Of a stretch of DNA of 64,000 nt, positions 26,246 through 34,590 are shown one piece after another. The position numbers were made by a program, and so were the translations under genes. The notes below the pieces were generated by a model. The model was not told where the DNA came from. It made no database searches and saw nothing but the letters and a program-made list of their open reading frames with translations. This stretch comes from Microlunatus elymi (GTDB lineage Bacteria; Actinomycetota; Actinomycetes; Propionibacteriales; Propionibacteriaceae), in NCBI RefSeq assembly GCF_007362775.1, contig NZ_CP041692.1, forward strand, positions 4,836,001-4,900,000, read 5' to 3'. Position 1 is the stretch's first letter. Each line of letters opens with the position of its first letter.

Positions 26246-26251
26246 ACCCTA
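26246..26251 (-). promoter_or_regulatory. -10 element for leaderless start of alpha/beta hydrolase
   Basis: TAGGGT on the minus strand lies 7 bases before ATG 26238, and there is no Shine-Dalgarno sequence. Confidence 0.55.
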
Positions 26252-26307
26252 TCGACGGTCCCGGACACTCCGGTGTCAGCTTCACCGCCCACACCCGCGA
26301 TCCCGAC

Positions 26308-26390
26308 AAACCCAAAGTCGCGACAACACGACTTCCAGCGGTCAATTGGCGAAATCCACCGCCCAAAGTCGTGTTGTCGCGAGTTTGGGT
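26308..26390. terminator. Long near-perfect inverted repeat after ccsB
   Basis: The arms 26308-26334 and 26363-26390 are complementary over about 25 bases with one mismatch (the core is CGCGACAACACGACTT on the left). A loop of about 28 bases lies between them. Each arm also contains a short internal palindrome (AAGTCG and CGACTT on the left arm). The structure lies between the end of ccsB and the start of the hydrolase, so it may terminate the heme/cytochrome operon. It may also be a dispersed repeat. Confidence 0.6.
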
Positions 26391-26467
26391 GACCACGGAC
26401 AACCGGACGGGGCGGCGGCCGTCAGGACGACCGTGGCCGTTGGGGGACGGTGGTCAGGACGGGCGGG

Positions 26468-27490
26468 TCAGATACCGGCGTAGGAGTGCAGGCCGGCGAA
26501 CAGCAGGTTGACCCCGATGAAGTTGAACCAGAACGACGCCAGGCCGACGATCGCGATCACCGCTGCCCGGGTGCCCTTCCAGCCGGCGGTGGCGCGAGCG
26601 TGCAGGTAGCAGGCGAAGATCACCCAAGTGACCAGGGCCCAGACTTCCTTGGGATCCCAACCCCAGAAGCGACCCCAGGCGTACTGTGCCCAGATCGCGC
26701 CGGCGGCGATGGTGAAGGTCCAGATCGGGAAGGCGAAGGCGAGCACCCGGTAGGCCACCACGTCCATCCGACGTGCTTCCGGCAGCCGGGCCAGATAGCC
26801 CTTGACCGTGCCGCGCCGCTCGGCCCGCTTCTTGATCAAGTAGAGGATCGAGATCACGCCGCCGATGTTGAAGGCGGCGCCGCTGATCGAGGCCGCGGTG
26901 ATGTGGATGACGAACCAGTACGAGTGCAGCGACGGCACCAGCGGCGCGACCGCAACGTAGAAGACGGTGACCGCCAGCCCGTTGCCGATGGTCGCGAGCA
27001 TGGTGACCGGCAGGCCGAGCCAGCGCATCCCCATCGTCGCCAGCACCAGGTAGGCGGCCACGATGATCACCATCGCCATCGTGGTGAACTCGTACATGTT
27101 GCCCAGCGGCCACCGACCGGCGGCAATTCCGCGAGCGACCACGCCGGCCACCGCGCAGAGCCAGCCGATCAGGGTGAAGGAAAGCCCCAGCCGGCCGAAG
27201 GTCTCCATCCGCTGCCGCGGGGTGAGCTTGTGGTCGTTGTACGGCTTATCGCTCCCGCTCCCCGGTCCTTCGACAAGCTCAGGACCCTTGGTCCCGCTCC
27301 CCGGTCCTTCGAGAAGCTCAGGACCCTGGCCGGCGCCGACAGCGGCGAGTTCGCGATCACGGGCCGGCTCGGCGACCTCGTTCTTGATCTTGCGCGCCGA
27401 GGCCCATTCGACGGTGTGCATGCAGAAGGCCGCGAAGTAGATGACCACCGAGGTCACCATCGCCAGGTTCGAGAAGTACTGAACTGTCAT
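26468..27490 (-). CDS. ccsB: Cytochrome c biogenesis protein CcsB (ResC)
   Basis: The 340-residue multi-spanning membrane protein has the CcsA/CcmF-like tryptophan-rich motif AQYAWGRFWGWDPKEVWALV with conserved histidines before and after (HITAASISGAAFN and CYLHARATAGWKG). Together with ResB it carries heme across the membrane and attaches it to apocytochrome c (system II). Residues about 55-75 are two in-frame copies of the dispersed palindromic repeat (GPELLEGPGSG and GPELVEGPGSG), which sit in a hydrophilic loop. The start overlaps the resB stop by ATGA, so the two are co-translated. Confidence 0.93.
   Translation of the reverse strand: MTVQYFSNLAMVTSVVIYFAAFCMHTVEWASARKIKNEVAEPARDRELAAVGAGQGPELLEGPGSGTKGPELVEGPGSGSDKPYNDHKLTPRQRMETFGRLGLSFTLIGWLCAVAGVVARGIAAGRWPLGNMYEFTTMAMVIIVAAYLVLATMGMRWLGLPVTMLATIGNGLAVTVFYVAVAPLVPSLHSYWFVIHITAASISGAAFNIGGVISILYLIKKRAERRGTVKGYLARLPEARRMDVVAYRVLAFAFPIWTFTIAAGAIWAQYAWGRFWGWDPKEVWALVTWVIFACYLHARATAGWKGTRAAVIAIVGLASFWFNFIGVNLLFAGLHSYAGI
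27264..27325. repeat. Two copies of the dispersed palindromic repeat inside ccsB
   Basis: The copies are 27264-27286 and 27303-27325, spaced 39 bases apart. The core is CCTTCGACAAGCTCAGGACC; the second copy has GAGAAG in place of GACAAG. Both are read in frame on the minus strand. Confidence 0.9.
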
Positions 27491-29316
27491 GTCGTCTCCT
27501 GCGATTCCTTCTGCGCGAGCCCGTCGTCGTCCGCTGTCGCCGACCGTGTCTTTTCGGCCGACCCGTCCTGACCCGCCGAGCCGTCCAGTTCAGTTGTGGC
27601 TCTGTCCGGTCCGGGTTCGGATCGCGGCGTCAAGCCGAGTTGCTGGACCAGATCGTCCAGATCCTCGTTCAATCCCGTACGAGCGTCGGCGCGATCCAGG
27701 CCGGCGATCTCGAACACCGTACTACCTCGCGTAGTACGGACGCGAGCCCAGACCCGACGGGGCCGGATGAAGAGCGAGAAGCACAACCCGAACACCGCCA
27801 GCCCGATCGCGGTGATCGCGATGTAGGCACCCGGGGTGTCACCGACCTGCAGCTTCACCCAGCGCTGCACCCCGTCCAACTGGATCGAGCCCTGGCCGTT
27901 CGGCAGCTTCTGCACGTAGCCCGGCCGCAGGATGAACCGCAGCGGCTGACTCTTGTCCTTCGGGTTCATGATCTGGTTCAGCCCGGTGGTGTCCAGCGAG
28001 TAGACGCTCTCCGGCTGCCCGGTCTCCGGCGTCGGCTTGCCGGACCACGCGTTCAGGAACAGTTGCGGATTCAGCGGCCCCGGGAAGACCGACTGCGGAC
28101 CGGACTTGCCGAGCGCCGCGCTGGGCAGGAACAGTCCCTCGAAGCCGAGCCGCAACGGCCGAGCGTCGGGGGCCTTGATCGCACCCGCCGAGGTGTAGTT
28201 GCCGTCCTGCGGCAGGAAGACCACCGGCCCGGAGTAGGCGACGTTGCCGTTGCCGTCCTTGACCGTGATCACCGGCGCATACCCCCAGGCGATCAGGTGC
28301 ACGTTGGTGCCGTTGATCTTCAGCGGGTGGTTGACCTCGAGAAGTTCTTTACGGGGTTGGGCTCCCGGCTTGTCGGTCACCGTCACGTGCGCCTTGAACT
28401 CGCGGGCCGCGCCGCGTTGGACGTTGCCGGTCTCGAACTTCACGTCGAAGCTGTCGACCTTGATGCTGAACGGGGTCAGCGACGACTCCTTGAACAGCGG
28501 GCCGGCCTTGAAGTCGTCGTACTGAGCCAGGTTGTTGGCGAAGCCGCTGCCGACCACCACCGAACTGGTGCCGCGGAAGTTGGTCAGCCAGACCACCGCG
28601 ACCCCGACCAGCACGAACACCAGGCTGACGTGGAAGAGCAGGTTGCCCGCCTCGCGCAGATAGCCGCGTTCGGCCGACACCGACCCGTCATCGTTGCGCA
28701 CTACCCGATACCGCTTCTTCTTCAACGCCGCCGCAACCCGCGCCATCACCTGATCCGACTTGTCAGCGTCAGGACGCGCTATAGCGCCTTCTGAGGCTGA
28801 CAAGTCGGCGGAGATATAGGCGGGGAGGCGGTGCAGGTAGCGCGGGGTCTTCGGGGGTTGGGCGCGCAGGGCCTTCAGGTAGACGGTGACCCGCGGGATG
28901 ATGCAGCCGATCAGGCTGATGAACAGCAGCAGGTAGATGGCCGAGAACCAGGGCGAGGTGTAGACGTTGAACAGTCCGACCTTGTCGTAGATCGGCCCCA
29001 ACGTCTTGTGCTGCTCCAGGAAACCGTCTACCTGGACCTGCGAGATGCTCCGCTGCGGGACCAGCGAGCCGGGGATCGCGGCCAGCGCCAGCAGGAACAG
29101 CAGACCGAGCGCGGTCCGCATGGTCGTCAGCTGGGTCCAGATGAACCGCAGCCCGCCGAGCAGGCCGAGCCGCGGTGCCCCGCCGGACTTGCCGGATTTG
29201 CCCGAGTTGCCGGATTTTCCGGCCTTGTTGATCAAGGTAGGAGGCTGGTCGCCGGAGGCGTCCTCGGAGCCGGCGATCGGCGTTTGGTCGGTTTCGGTGG
29301 TGGTGTCACTCATCAT
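27487..29316 (-). CDS. resB: Cytochrome c biogenesis protein ResB
   Basis: The 609-residue ResB (Ccs1) starts at one of two adjacent ATGs (29316 or 29313), overlapping the ccdA stop. It has a hydrophilic Lys/Gly/Ser-rich head (about residues 1-45), three N-terminal membrane segments (TALGLLFLLALAAIPGSLVP, WFSAIYLLLFISLIGCIIP, NLLFHVSLVFVLVGVAVVWL), a large extracytoplasmic domain and a final segment (AYIAITAIGLAVFGLCFSLF). Residues about 170-187 are an in-frame copy of a palindromic element found also at 55797. The stop overlaps the ccsB start. The open frame extends 100 codons further upstream inside ccdA, but it is antisense-like and not used. Confidence 0.93.
   Translation of the reverse strand: MMSDTTTETDQTPIAGSEDASGDQPPTLINKAGKSGNSGKSGKSGGAPRLGLLGGLRFIWTQLTTMRTALGLLFLLALAAIPGSLVPQRSISQVQVDGFLEQHKTLGPIYDKVGLFNVYTSPWFSAIYLLLFISLIGCIIPRVTVYLKALRAQPPKTPRYLHRLPAYISADLSASEGAIARPDADKSDQVMARVAAALKKKRYRVVRNDDGSVSAERGYLREAGNLLFHVSLVFVLVGVAVVWLTNFRGTSSVVVGSGFANNLAQYDDFKAGPLFKESSLTPFSIKVDSFDVKFETGNVQRGAAREFKAHVTVTDKPGAQPRKELLEVNHPLKINGTNVHLIAWGYAPVITVKDGNGNVAYSGPVVFLPQDGNYTSAGAIKAPDARPLRLGFEGLFLPSAALGKSGPQSVFPGPLNPQLFLNAWSGKPTPETGQPESVYSLDTTGLNQIMNPKDKSQPLRFILRPGYVQKLPNGQGSIQLDGVQRWVKLQVGDTPGAYIAITAIGLAVFGLCFSLFIRPRRVWARVRTTRGSTVFEIAGLDRADARTGLNEDLDDLVQQLGLTPRSEPGPDRATTELDGSAGQDGSAEKTRSATADDDGLAQKESQETT
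28755..28808. repeat. Palindromic element inside resB
   Basis: The arms CCGACTTGTCAGC (28755-28767) and GCTGACAAGTCGG (28796-28808) are perfect inverted copies, and the centre contains GCGCTATAGCGC. A second copy lies at 55797-55848. Here it is in frame in coding DNA. Confidence 0.9.
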
Positions 29317-30107
29317 CAAATCCCCGGTACGAAGTTGCCGGCCCAGCTGGTCAGTTGCAGCATCAGTCGATTCCAGACCCCGGTCACCAGCAGCAGTCCG
29401 ACGATCACCATGCCGATTCCCCCGATCCTCATCACCGCCTGTTGATGCCGGCGCAGGAAGCCGATCGCGGTCGCCGCCCGGCCGTAGGCGAGTCCGGCGA
29501 TCACGAACGGAATCCCAAGCCCCAGTGCGAAAACCCCGGCCAGCACGGCACCCCGGGTCGCCGTCCCCTCGTTCAGCGCCAAGGTCAGCACCGCGCCCAG
29601 CGTCGGGCCGATGCACGGCGTCCAGCCGAGCGCGAACACGATCCCGACCAGCGGCGCGACGGCCACGCCGACGGCCGGGATCCGGTGGATCCGCAGATCA
29701 CGTTGACCGAACTTGATCACACCGGCGAACATCAAGCCGAGAACGATGATCACCACGCCGAGCACTCGGGTGATCAGATCGGTGTGCCGGTAGAGCACGC
29801 TGCCCAGTCCGCCGGCCAGAGCGCCGGTGGTGACGAACACGGCGGCGATGCCGACCACGAACAGGCTGGTCCCGGCCAGGATCCGCAGCCGCTTCCCGCC
29901 GGCGTTGCCCTCGATCACGTCCGCGGCACCGAGACCGGTCGCGTAGGTGAGATAACCCGGCAGCAACGGCAGCACGCACGGAGAGAAGAAGGACACCAGG
30001 CCGGCGAGCAACGCGACCGGGATGGCCAGCAGCATCGTGCCGCCGACCGCCGACGCGGCCCACTGCCCGATGTCCAGCACCACCAGCCCTGGCCCGACCA
30101 TGATCAT
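29316..30107 (-). CDS. ccdA: Cytochrome c biogenesis protein CcdA
   Basis: The 263-residue membrane protein has six segments and the two redox cysteines of CcdA: LVSFFSPCVLPLLPGYL and ALGWTPCIGPTLGAVLTLAL. It passes electrons from cytoplasmic thioredoxin to the periplasm-side protein ResA so that apocytochrome c cysteines are kept reduced. The start overlaps the resA stop by four bases (ATGA at 30104-30107), and its end overlaps the resB start, so the genes are translationally linked. Confidence 0.94.
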   Translation of the reverse strand: MIMVGPGLVVLDIGQWAASAVGGTMLLAIPVALLAGLVSFFSPCVLPLLPGYLTYATGLGAADVIEGNAGGKRLRILAGTSLFVVGIAAVFVTTGALAGGLGSVLYRHTDLITRVLGVVIIVLGLMFAGVIKFGQRDLRIHRIPAVGVAVAPLVGIVFALGWTPCIGPTLGAVLTLALNEGTATRGAVLAGVFALGLGIPFVIAGLAYGRAATAIGFLRRHQQAVMRIGGIGMVIVGLLLVTGVWNRLMLQLTSWAGNFVPGI

Positions 30108-30730
30108 TTACCCTCCGCGACGTCGTCGATCATGTCGACCAGCGTGGCCTTGGTGATGCTGCCGAGGATCCGGACCGCGACCCGGCCCTGCTTGTCGATG
30201 ATCAAGGTCGACGGGATCGCGCTCGGTGGCAGGTTCTCGAATTTCACCACCTGGCTGCCGTCGGGGTCGTAGATGCTCGGGTAGGTGATCTTGTTGGCCC
30301 GGACGAACGCCTGCGGTTGCGCGGTGCCGGTGTCGCGGCTGTTGATGCCGATGAACTGGGAGACCTTGGCGGTCTCGTCGCTGGCGGCCTGCAGGTCCGG
30401 CGCCTCCTTGCGACACGGCGCGCACCAGGAACCCCAAACGTTGTAGACGATCACCTTGCCGGCGTAGTCGGAGCTGTTGATCGTCTTCTTCGGATCGGTC
30501 AGCGACGGCCCGCTGATCTCGGGCGCCTTGGCCCGATCCTTCGGTGCCACCCGGGTGAGTTGTTGATCACTGCCGACATAGCCGTTCTCGCTGCCGGTCT
30601 GGGAATCCGCGCCGGCCGAGTCGGTGCTGCAACCGGCCAGTCCGACCAAGATCATCACGATCGCCAGCAGGGGTGCGAGTTTGCGGCCCGGCGTCTTGCT
30701 CTGGGCCCTTGAATCAAAGCGAACAGACAT
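30104..30730 (-). CDS. resA: Thioredoxin-like lipoprotein ResA/TlpA
   Basis: The 208-residue protein has a signal peptide with lipobox LAGC (Cys 34), so it is membrane anchored outside. The thioredoxin fold has the redox motif WCAPC (C103 and C106) in YNVWGSWCAPCRKEAP, followed by QFIGINSRDTGTAQPQAFVR and PSTLIIDKQGRVAVRILGSI with the cis-proline segment AIPST. It takes electrons from CcdA and reduces apocytochrome c. The ATG at 30730 overlaps the phosphatase stop (TGATG-type overlap), so it is a member of the same operon. Confidence 0.93.
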   Translation of the reverse strand: MSVRFDSRAQSKTPGRKLAPLLAIVMILVGLAGCSTDSAGADSQTGSENGYVGSDQQLTRVAPKDRAKAPEISGPSLTDPKKTINSSDYAGKVIVYNVWGSWCAPCRKEAPDLQAASDETAKVSQFIGINSRDTGTAQPQAFVRANKITYPSIYDPDGSQVVKFENLPPSAIPSTLIIDKQGRVAVRILGSITKATLVDMIDDVAEGK

Positions 30731-31404
30731 CAGGCTCCGGCAACGAACTTCTGGGACTTCCCGGCGGGCAGCAGCTCGGCGGCGGGCTCGGCGTACGAGA
30801 CCGCGACGATCCGGCCGTCCAGGAAGGTGAACGTGGTGATGCTGGCCAGGGTGCACTCGCGCTTGCGCGGGTCGTGGGCGAACCGGCGTCCCTCGACATC
30901 CAGGCGAGCGATCCAGATCGGCAGCTGATGCGAGACGATCAACGCCTGATGGCCCTGTGCGGCGGCGGCTGCATCGGCCAGCGCCGCCCGCATCCGGATC
31001 GCGATCTGCTTGTACGGCTCGCCCCAGGTCGGCTTCAGCGGATTGCGGAAGTAGCGCCAGTTCCGCGGATTGGTGAAGGCGGAGTTGCGGCTGCCGTCGA
31101 ATCGCTTGCCCTGCAGGTAATTCTCGGCCTCGATCACCCTCCCGTCGATGCTCACCGGCAGGTCGAGGGCGGTGGCGATCGGCTTCATCGTCTCCTGCGC
31201 CCGTTCCAGCGGGGAGCAGCGCAAATGGGTGATGTCCCAGCCGGTCACGTACTCGGCGACTCGGTCGGCCATGGCCCGGCCGCGATCGGACAGGTGGAAG
31301 TCGGTCAACCGTCCGTAGAGCACGCCGGTGGGGTTGTGCACCTCGCCGTGCCGCACCAGGTGCACCAACGTGCGGGTCGGATTGTCCCCGGAATTCTCGC
31401 TCAT
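30730..31404 (-). CDS. Histidine phosphatase family protein
   Basis: The 224-residue enzyme has the RHGE motif (LVHLVRHGEVHNPTGVLYGR) with the phosphohistidine, the SPLERAQET segment, and the second catalytic histidine in ALIVSHQLPIWIA. In actinobacteria such proteins regularly lie between hemL and the cytochrome c genes; the physiological substrate is not clear. It starts 24 bases after hemL ends, and its stop overlaps the start of resA. Confidence 0.9.
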   Translation of the reverse strand: MSENSGDNPTRTLVHLVRHGEVHNPTGVLYGRLTDFHLSDRGRAMADRVAEYVTGWDITHLRCSPLERAQETMKPIATALDLPVSIDGRVIEAENYLQGKRFDGSRNSAFTNPRNWRYFRNPLKPTWGEPYKQIAIRMRAALADAAAAAQGHQALIVSHQLPIWIARLDVEGRRFAHDPRKRECTLASITTFTFLDGRIVAVSYAEPAAELLPAGKSQKFVAGA

Positions 31405-31428
31405 GCCTCCGCCTCTGCCGTACGCCGT

Positions 31429-32751
31429 CTAAGCCTGCGCCGCGGCCCGTGCGGCCTTCGGCAACGCGGCCACGATACGGTCCAGAGCCGCCGAATCGTG
31501 AGCCGAGGACAGGAACCACCCCTCGAATGCGCTCGGCGGCAGGTAGACGCCGTCGGCGAGCATCGCATGGAAGAACGCGGTGTACGCCTCGGTCCGCTGC
31601 GCGGATGCAGCGGCGTAGTCGGTCACGGCGGTCACGCCGTCGCGCACGAAGAAGACGCTGAACAGGCTGCCGGCGTTGTTGATCACGTGCGGCACACCGG
31701 CCGCCTCCAGCGCCGCGTGCACCTCGGCCCGCAACTGCTCGGAGGTCTTGCCGACGGTCTCGTACACGTCGTCGGTGGCCAGCCGGAGGGTGGCCAGACC
31801 GGCCGCGGTGGCGACCGGATTGCCGGACAGCGTGCCGGCCTGGTAAACCGAACCGACCGGCGCCAGGTGGGACATGACGTCGGCCCGGCCGCCGAACGCC
31901 GCGGCCGGGAAGCCGCCACCCATCACCTTGCCGAAGGTCATCAGGTCACCACCGACACCGTCCAGTCCGTACTGCCCGGACCGGCTGACCCGGAAGCCGG
32001 TCATCACCTCGTCGGAGATCAACAAGGCGCCGTGATCGCGACAGAGGTCGGCCAGGAACCGGTTGAAACCGATCCCGTCCTCGACCGCGGGCTCGATCAC
32101 GCCCATGTTGCCGGGCGCGGCCTCGGTGATCACGCAGGCGAGTTGATCACCGTACGTGTCGAAGGCGGACCGCAGCGCCGGCCGATCGTTGTACGGCAAC
32201 ACAATGGTGTCCGCGGTGGTCGCCGCGGTGACCCCCGGCGTACCGGGAATTCCCAACGTGGCAACGCCGGATCCGGCCGAGGCCAGCAGTGAGTCGACGT
32301 GGCCGTGGTAGCAGCCGGCGAACTTGATGATCTTGTCCCGGCCGGTGAAACCGCGGGCCAGCCGGATCGCGCTCAGCGTCGCCTCGGTGCCGGAGTTGAC
32401 CAGCCGCACCTGCTCGATCGGGGTCCGGTCGATGATCTCGGCAGCAAGATCAACTTCGGCCTCGGTCGGGGCGCCGAACGAGGTGCCGTGCTGGGCCGCA
32501 TCGGCCACCGCGGACAGCACCTGCGGATGGGCGTGGCCGAGCAGCATCGGACCCCAGCTGGAGACCAGGTCGACGTATTCGTTGCCGTCGATGTCGGTCA
32601 GGTAGGCGCCCTTGGCCTGCTTGATGAACCGCGGCGTCCCGCCGACGGCGAGGAAGGCGCGAACGGGCGAATTCACCCCGCCCGGGGTCACCTGCTTGGC
32701 CCGCTCGAAGGCGGCGGCTGATAGCTCCACGGGTTTCGGTTGTGGGGTCAT
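31429..32751 (-). CDS. hemL: Glutamate-1-semialdehyde 2,1-aminomutase
   Basis: The 440-residue PLP enzyme converts glutamate-1-semialdehyde to 5-aminolevulinate, the C5 route to heme. It shows [13 protein letters not shown] near the start, [40 protein letters not shown], and the Schiff-base lysine region [20 protein letters not shown]. The start overlaps the hemB stop by ATGA. The full length and all motifs are intact. Confidence 0.96.
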   Translation of the reverse strand: MTPQPKPVELSAAAFERAKQVTPGGVNSPVRAFLAVGGTPRFIKQAKGAYLTDIDGNEYVDLVSSWGPMLLGHAHPQVLSAVADAAQHGTSFGAPTEAEVDLAAEIIDRTPIEQVRLVNSGTEATLSAIRLARGFTGRDKIIKFAGCYHGHVDSLLASAGSGVATLGIPGTPGVTAATTADTIVLPYNDRPALRSAFDTYGDQLACVITEAAPGNMGVIEPAVEDGIGFNRFLADLCRDHGALLISDEVMTGFRVSRSGQYGLDGVGGDLMTFGKVMGGGFPAAAFGGRADVMSHLAPVGSVYQAGTLSGNPVATAAGLATLRLATDDVYETVGKTSEQLRAEVHAALEAAGVPHVINNAGSLFSVFFVRDGVTAVTDYAAASAQRTEAYTAFFHAMLADGVYLPPSAFEGWFLSSAHDSAALDRIVAALPKAARAAAQA

Positions 32752-33764
32752 CGCTGCAGTTCCTTCCGGTTGGCGTATTCCAGGGCCCAGTAGCTGAGGA
32801 TGATGTCGGCGCCGGCCCGGCGGATCGAGGTCAGCGTCTCGGTGATCGCGGCGTCCCGGTCGATCCAGCCGCGCTCGGCGCTGGCCTCGACCATCGCGTA
32901 CTCACCGGAGATGTTGTACGCGGCCACCGGCACGTCCACCGCGTCGGCGACCTGCCGGATCACGTCCAGGTAGCTCAACGCCGGCTTGATCATCACGATG
33001 TCGGCGCCCTGTTCAAGATCAAGTCGGACCTCCCGCAGCGCCTCCCGAACGTTGCCGAGATCCTGCTGGTAGGTCTTGCGATCTCCTTGCAGGGTTGACG
33101 AAACGGCCTCCCGGAAGGGGCCGTAGTAGGAGGACGAGTACTTCGCCGCGTAGGCCAGGATGACGGTGTCGAGCTGTCCGGCGGCGTCCAGCGCGGACCG
33201 GATCTCGCCGATTTGGCCGTCCATCATGCCGCTCGGCCCGACCACATGCGCGCCGGCCTGGGCATGCAACACCGACATCTGCGCGTACAGCTCGACGGTG
33301 GCATCGTTGTCCACCAGGCCGTCGGCGGTCAGCACGCCGCAGTGTCCGTGATCGGTGAACTCGTCCAGGCAGACGTCGCTCATCACCAGCAGGTCGTCGC
33401 CGACCTCGCCGCGGACCGCCTCGATTGCCCGAGTCAGGATCCCGTCGGTGGCCAGCGCCTGCGACCCGGTCGCGTCCTTCTTCTCCGGAAGCGGTACCCC
33501 GAACAGCATGATCCCGGCAATGCCGGCCTCGGCAGCGGAGGCGGCGACCTTGCGGATCGAGTCCAGGCTGTGTTGATCAACACCGGGCATGGACGAGATC
33601 GGCCGCGGCTCGGTCAACCCCTCGGCCACGAAGGCAGGCAGGATCAACTGCCGCGGCGCGACCGACGTCTCGGCCACCATCCGCCGCATCACCGGACTGG
33701 TCCGCAATCGGCGCGGACGATCCGGCAAGTTCAACCCGGCCACACGTCTCCCCATCCTCGACAC
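32748..33764 (-). CDS. hemB: Porphobilinogen synthase (ALA dehydratase)
   Basis: The 338-residue enzyme joins two 5-aminolevulinate molecules into porphobilinogen. It has the metal/substrate loop [19 protein letters not shown], the active-site lysine in [18 protein letters not shown], and the second active-site lysine in [15 protein letters not shown]. The loop keeps two of the three cysteines of the zinc type and an Asp at the middle position. GTG 33764 and ATG 33755 are both possible starts. It is the first gene after the inserted ATPase and toxin-antitoxin genes, so it needs its own promoter; a -10-like TACAGT lies at 33777-33782 on the minus strand. Confidence 0.95.
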   Translation of the reverse strand: MSRMGRRVAGLNLPDRPRRLRTSPVMRRMVAETSVAPRQLILPAFVAEGLTEPRPISSMPGVDQHSLDSIRKVAASAAEAGIAGIMLFGVPLPEKKDATGSQALATDGILTRAIEAVRGEVGDDLLVMSDVCLDEFTDHGHCGVLTADGLVDNDATVELYAQMSVLHAQAGAHVVGPSGMMDGQIGEIRSALDAAGQLDTVILAYAAKYSSSYYGPFREAVSSTLQGDRKTYQQDLGNVREALREVRLDLEQGADIVMIKPALSYLDVIRQVADAVDVPVAAYNISGEYAMVEASAERGWIDRDAAITETLTSIRRAGADIILSYWALEYANRKELQR

Positions 33765-33803
33765 AAATTACGACCGACTGTAGTACTGGAAGCTGTGAAT
33801 GCC

Positions 33804-34205
33804 TTATCGAGCGGGCGGGGTCAGGAACTTGCAGCGTGGGCCCGAGGCGTTGCTCAGACGAACGTCGATCGTGCCCAGAGGAAGGTTGAGCGACTCGGCG
33901 ACGGCGACGTACCACGCGTCGTATGGGGTCACGTTGTGCCGCAGCTCCCAGATTCGATCGGCGTGACGGCCGTATCCAATGTATCGGATGCGTCGCGAGG
34001 CCAAATCGGTGTGCGCCTCACGCGCCGCGGCCGATGTCAGCTTCTGCCCCAACTCCATCCGCCGAATCGTGTGAGCTACCTCGACCGGCAGGAAATGCGG
34101 AGCCACCAGATCCTGCCCAGTCATCGTTCCGCGCGCCCACTCACCGATGTGACCTCTGTCGGTCAGCGCAGCCGCCATCAGAGATGCGTCAATAACCAGG
34201 CTCAC
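33804..34205 (-). CDS. vapC: PIN-domain toxin, VapC-like
   Basis: The 133-residue protein is a PIN domain: the first acidic residue in SLVIDASLM, the second region around LPVEVAHTIRR, and the acidic cluster in NVTPYDAWYVAVAESLNLP with TIDVRLSNASG at the end. PIN toxins are RNases that cleave tRNA or rRNA. It overlaps the upstream antitoxin gene by ATGA (34202-34205), the usual antitoxin-toxin arrangement. The pair sits between hemB and the AAA ATPase gene and is likely foreign to the heme cluster. Confidence 0.88.
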   Translation of the reverse strand: MSLVIDASLMAAALTDRGHIGEWARGTMTGQDLVAPHFLPVEVAHTIRRMELGQKLTSAAAREAHTDLASRRIRYIGYGRHADRIWELRHNVTPYDAWYVAVAESLNLPLGTIDVRLSNASGPRCKFLTPPAR

Positions 34206-34435
34206 CGTCGGCCCGAGTCCCGGTCAGCAAGAATCTGTTCGGCAGTGACCGTGGTACCCGAACGACGAACCCGAGCACGCACACGGTCCATCCACTCGTC
34301 AGGATCCGGCTGACCGGCAAGGTCGTCGAGTTCCCGCCGCAGGTACTCCTGCAGCGACCTTCCTTGCCGTGCTGCCCGCTTCGCCAACTCGTTCCGGGTT
34401 TCCTCCGAGACGTCCCTGATCGTGATCGAGGTCAT
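34202..34435 (-). CDS. vapB: Antitoxin, FitA/VapB-like ribbon-helix-helix
   Basis: The 77-residue protein begins SITIRDVSEETRNELAKRAA, then RQGRSLQEYLRRELDDLA, a ribbon-helix-helix DNA-binding domain of the FitA type, and continues with the toxin-binding tail EWMDRVRARVRRSGTTVTAE. It binds its own promoter and blocks the VapC-like toxin. ATG 34435 was chosen by the domain; the frame continues to 34600 without protein-like sequence. The upstream region to 34590 is AT-richer than the rest. Confidence 0.85.
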   Translation of the reverse strand: MTSITIRDVSEETRNELAKRAARQGRSLQEYLRRELDDLAGQPDPDEWMDRVRARVRRSGTTVTAEQILADRDSGRR

Positions 34436-34590
34436 GCATGCATTTTGCTGCGAGCAGCGGCGCTTTGCAATCGCGTCAGGACGACTTGCGGCAGCCGGCC
34501 TTGCGCTGCGACGGCGGGTCGCGCATTTATGCCCTTTAGTGCACTTTACTAGATCTGGATAAAGCCTTCTAAAGCTCGTAAGATTCGGTC
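34436..34590. other. AT-rich divergent region between antitoxin and AAA ATPase
   Basis: This stretch has a visibly lower GC content near 34525-34590 (TTTATGCCCTTTAGTGCAC, then TTTACTAGATCTGG) than its surroundings. It must hold the promoter of the toxin-antitoxin pair and the -10 box TAAGAT (34579-34584) of the ATPase. Confidence 0.6.
34579..34584 (+). promoter_or_regulatory. -10 element for leaderless start of AAA ATPase
   Basis: TAAGAT lies 6 bases before GTG 34591; no ribosome binding site is visible. Confidence 0.55.
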
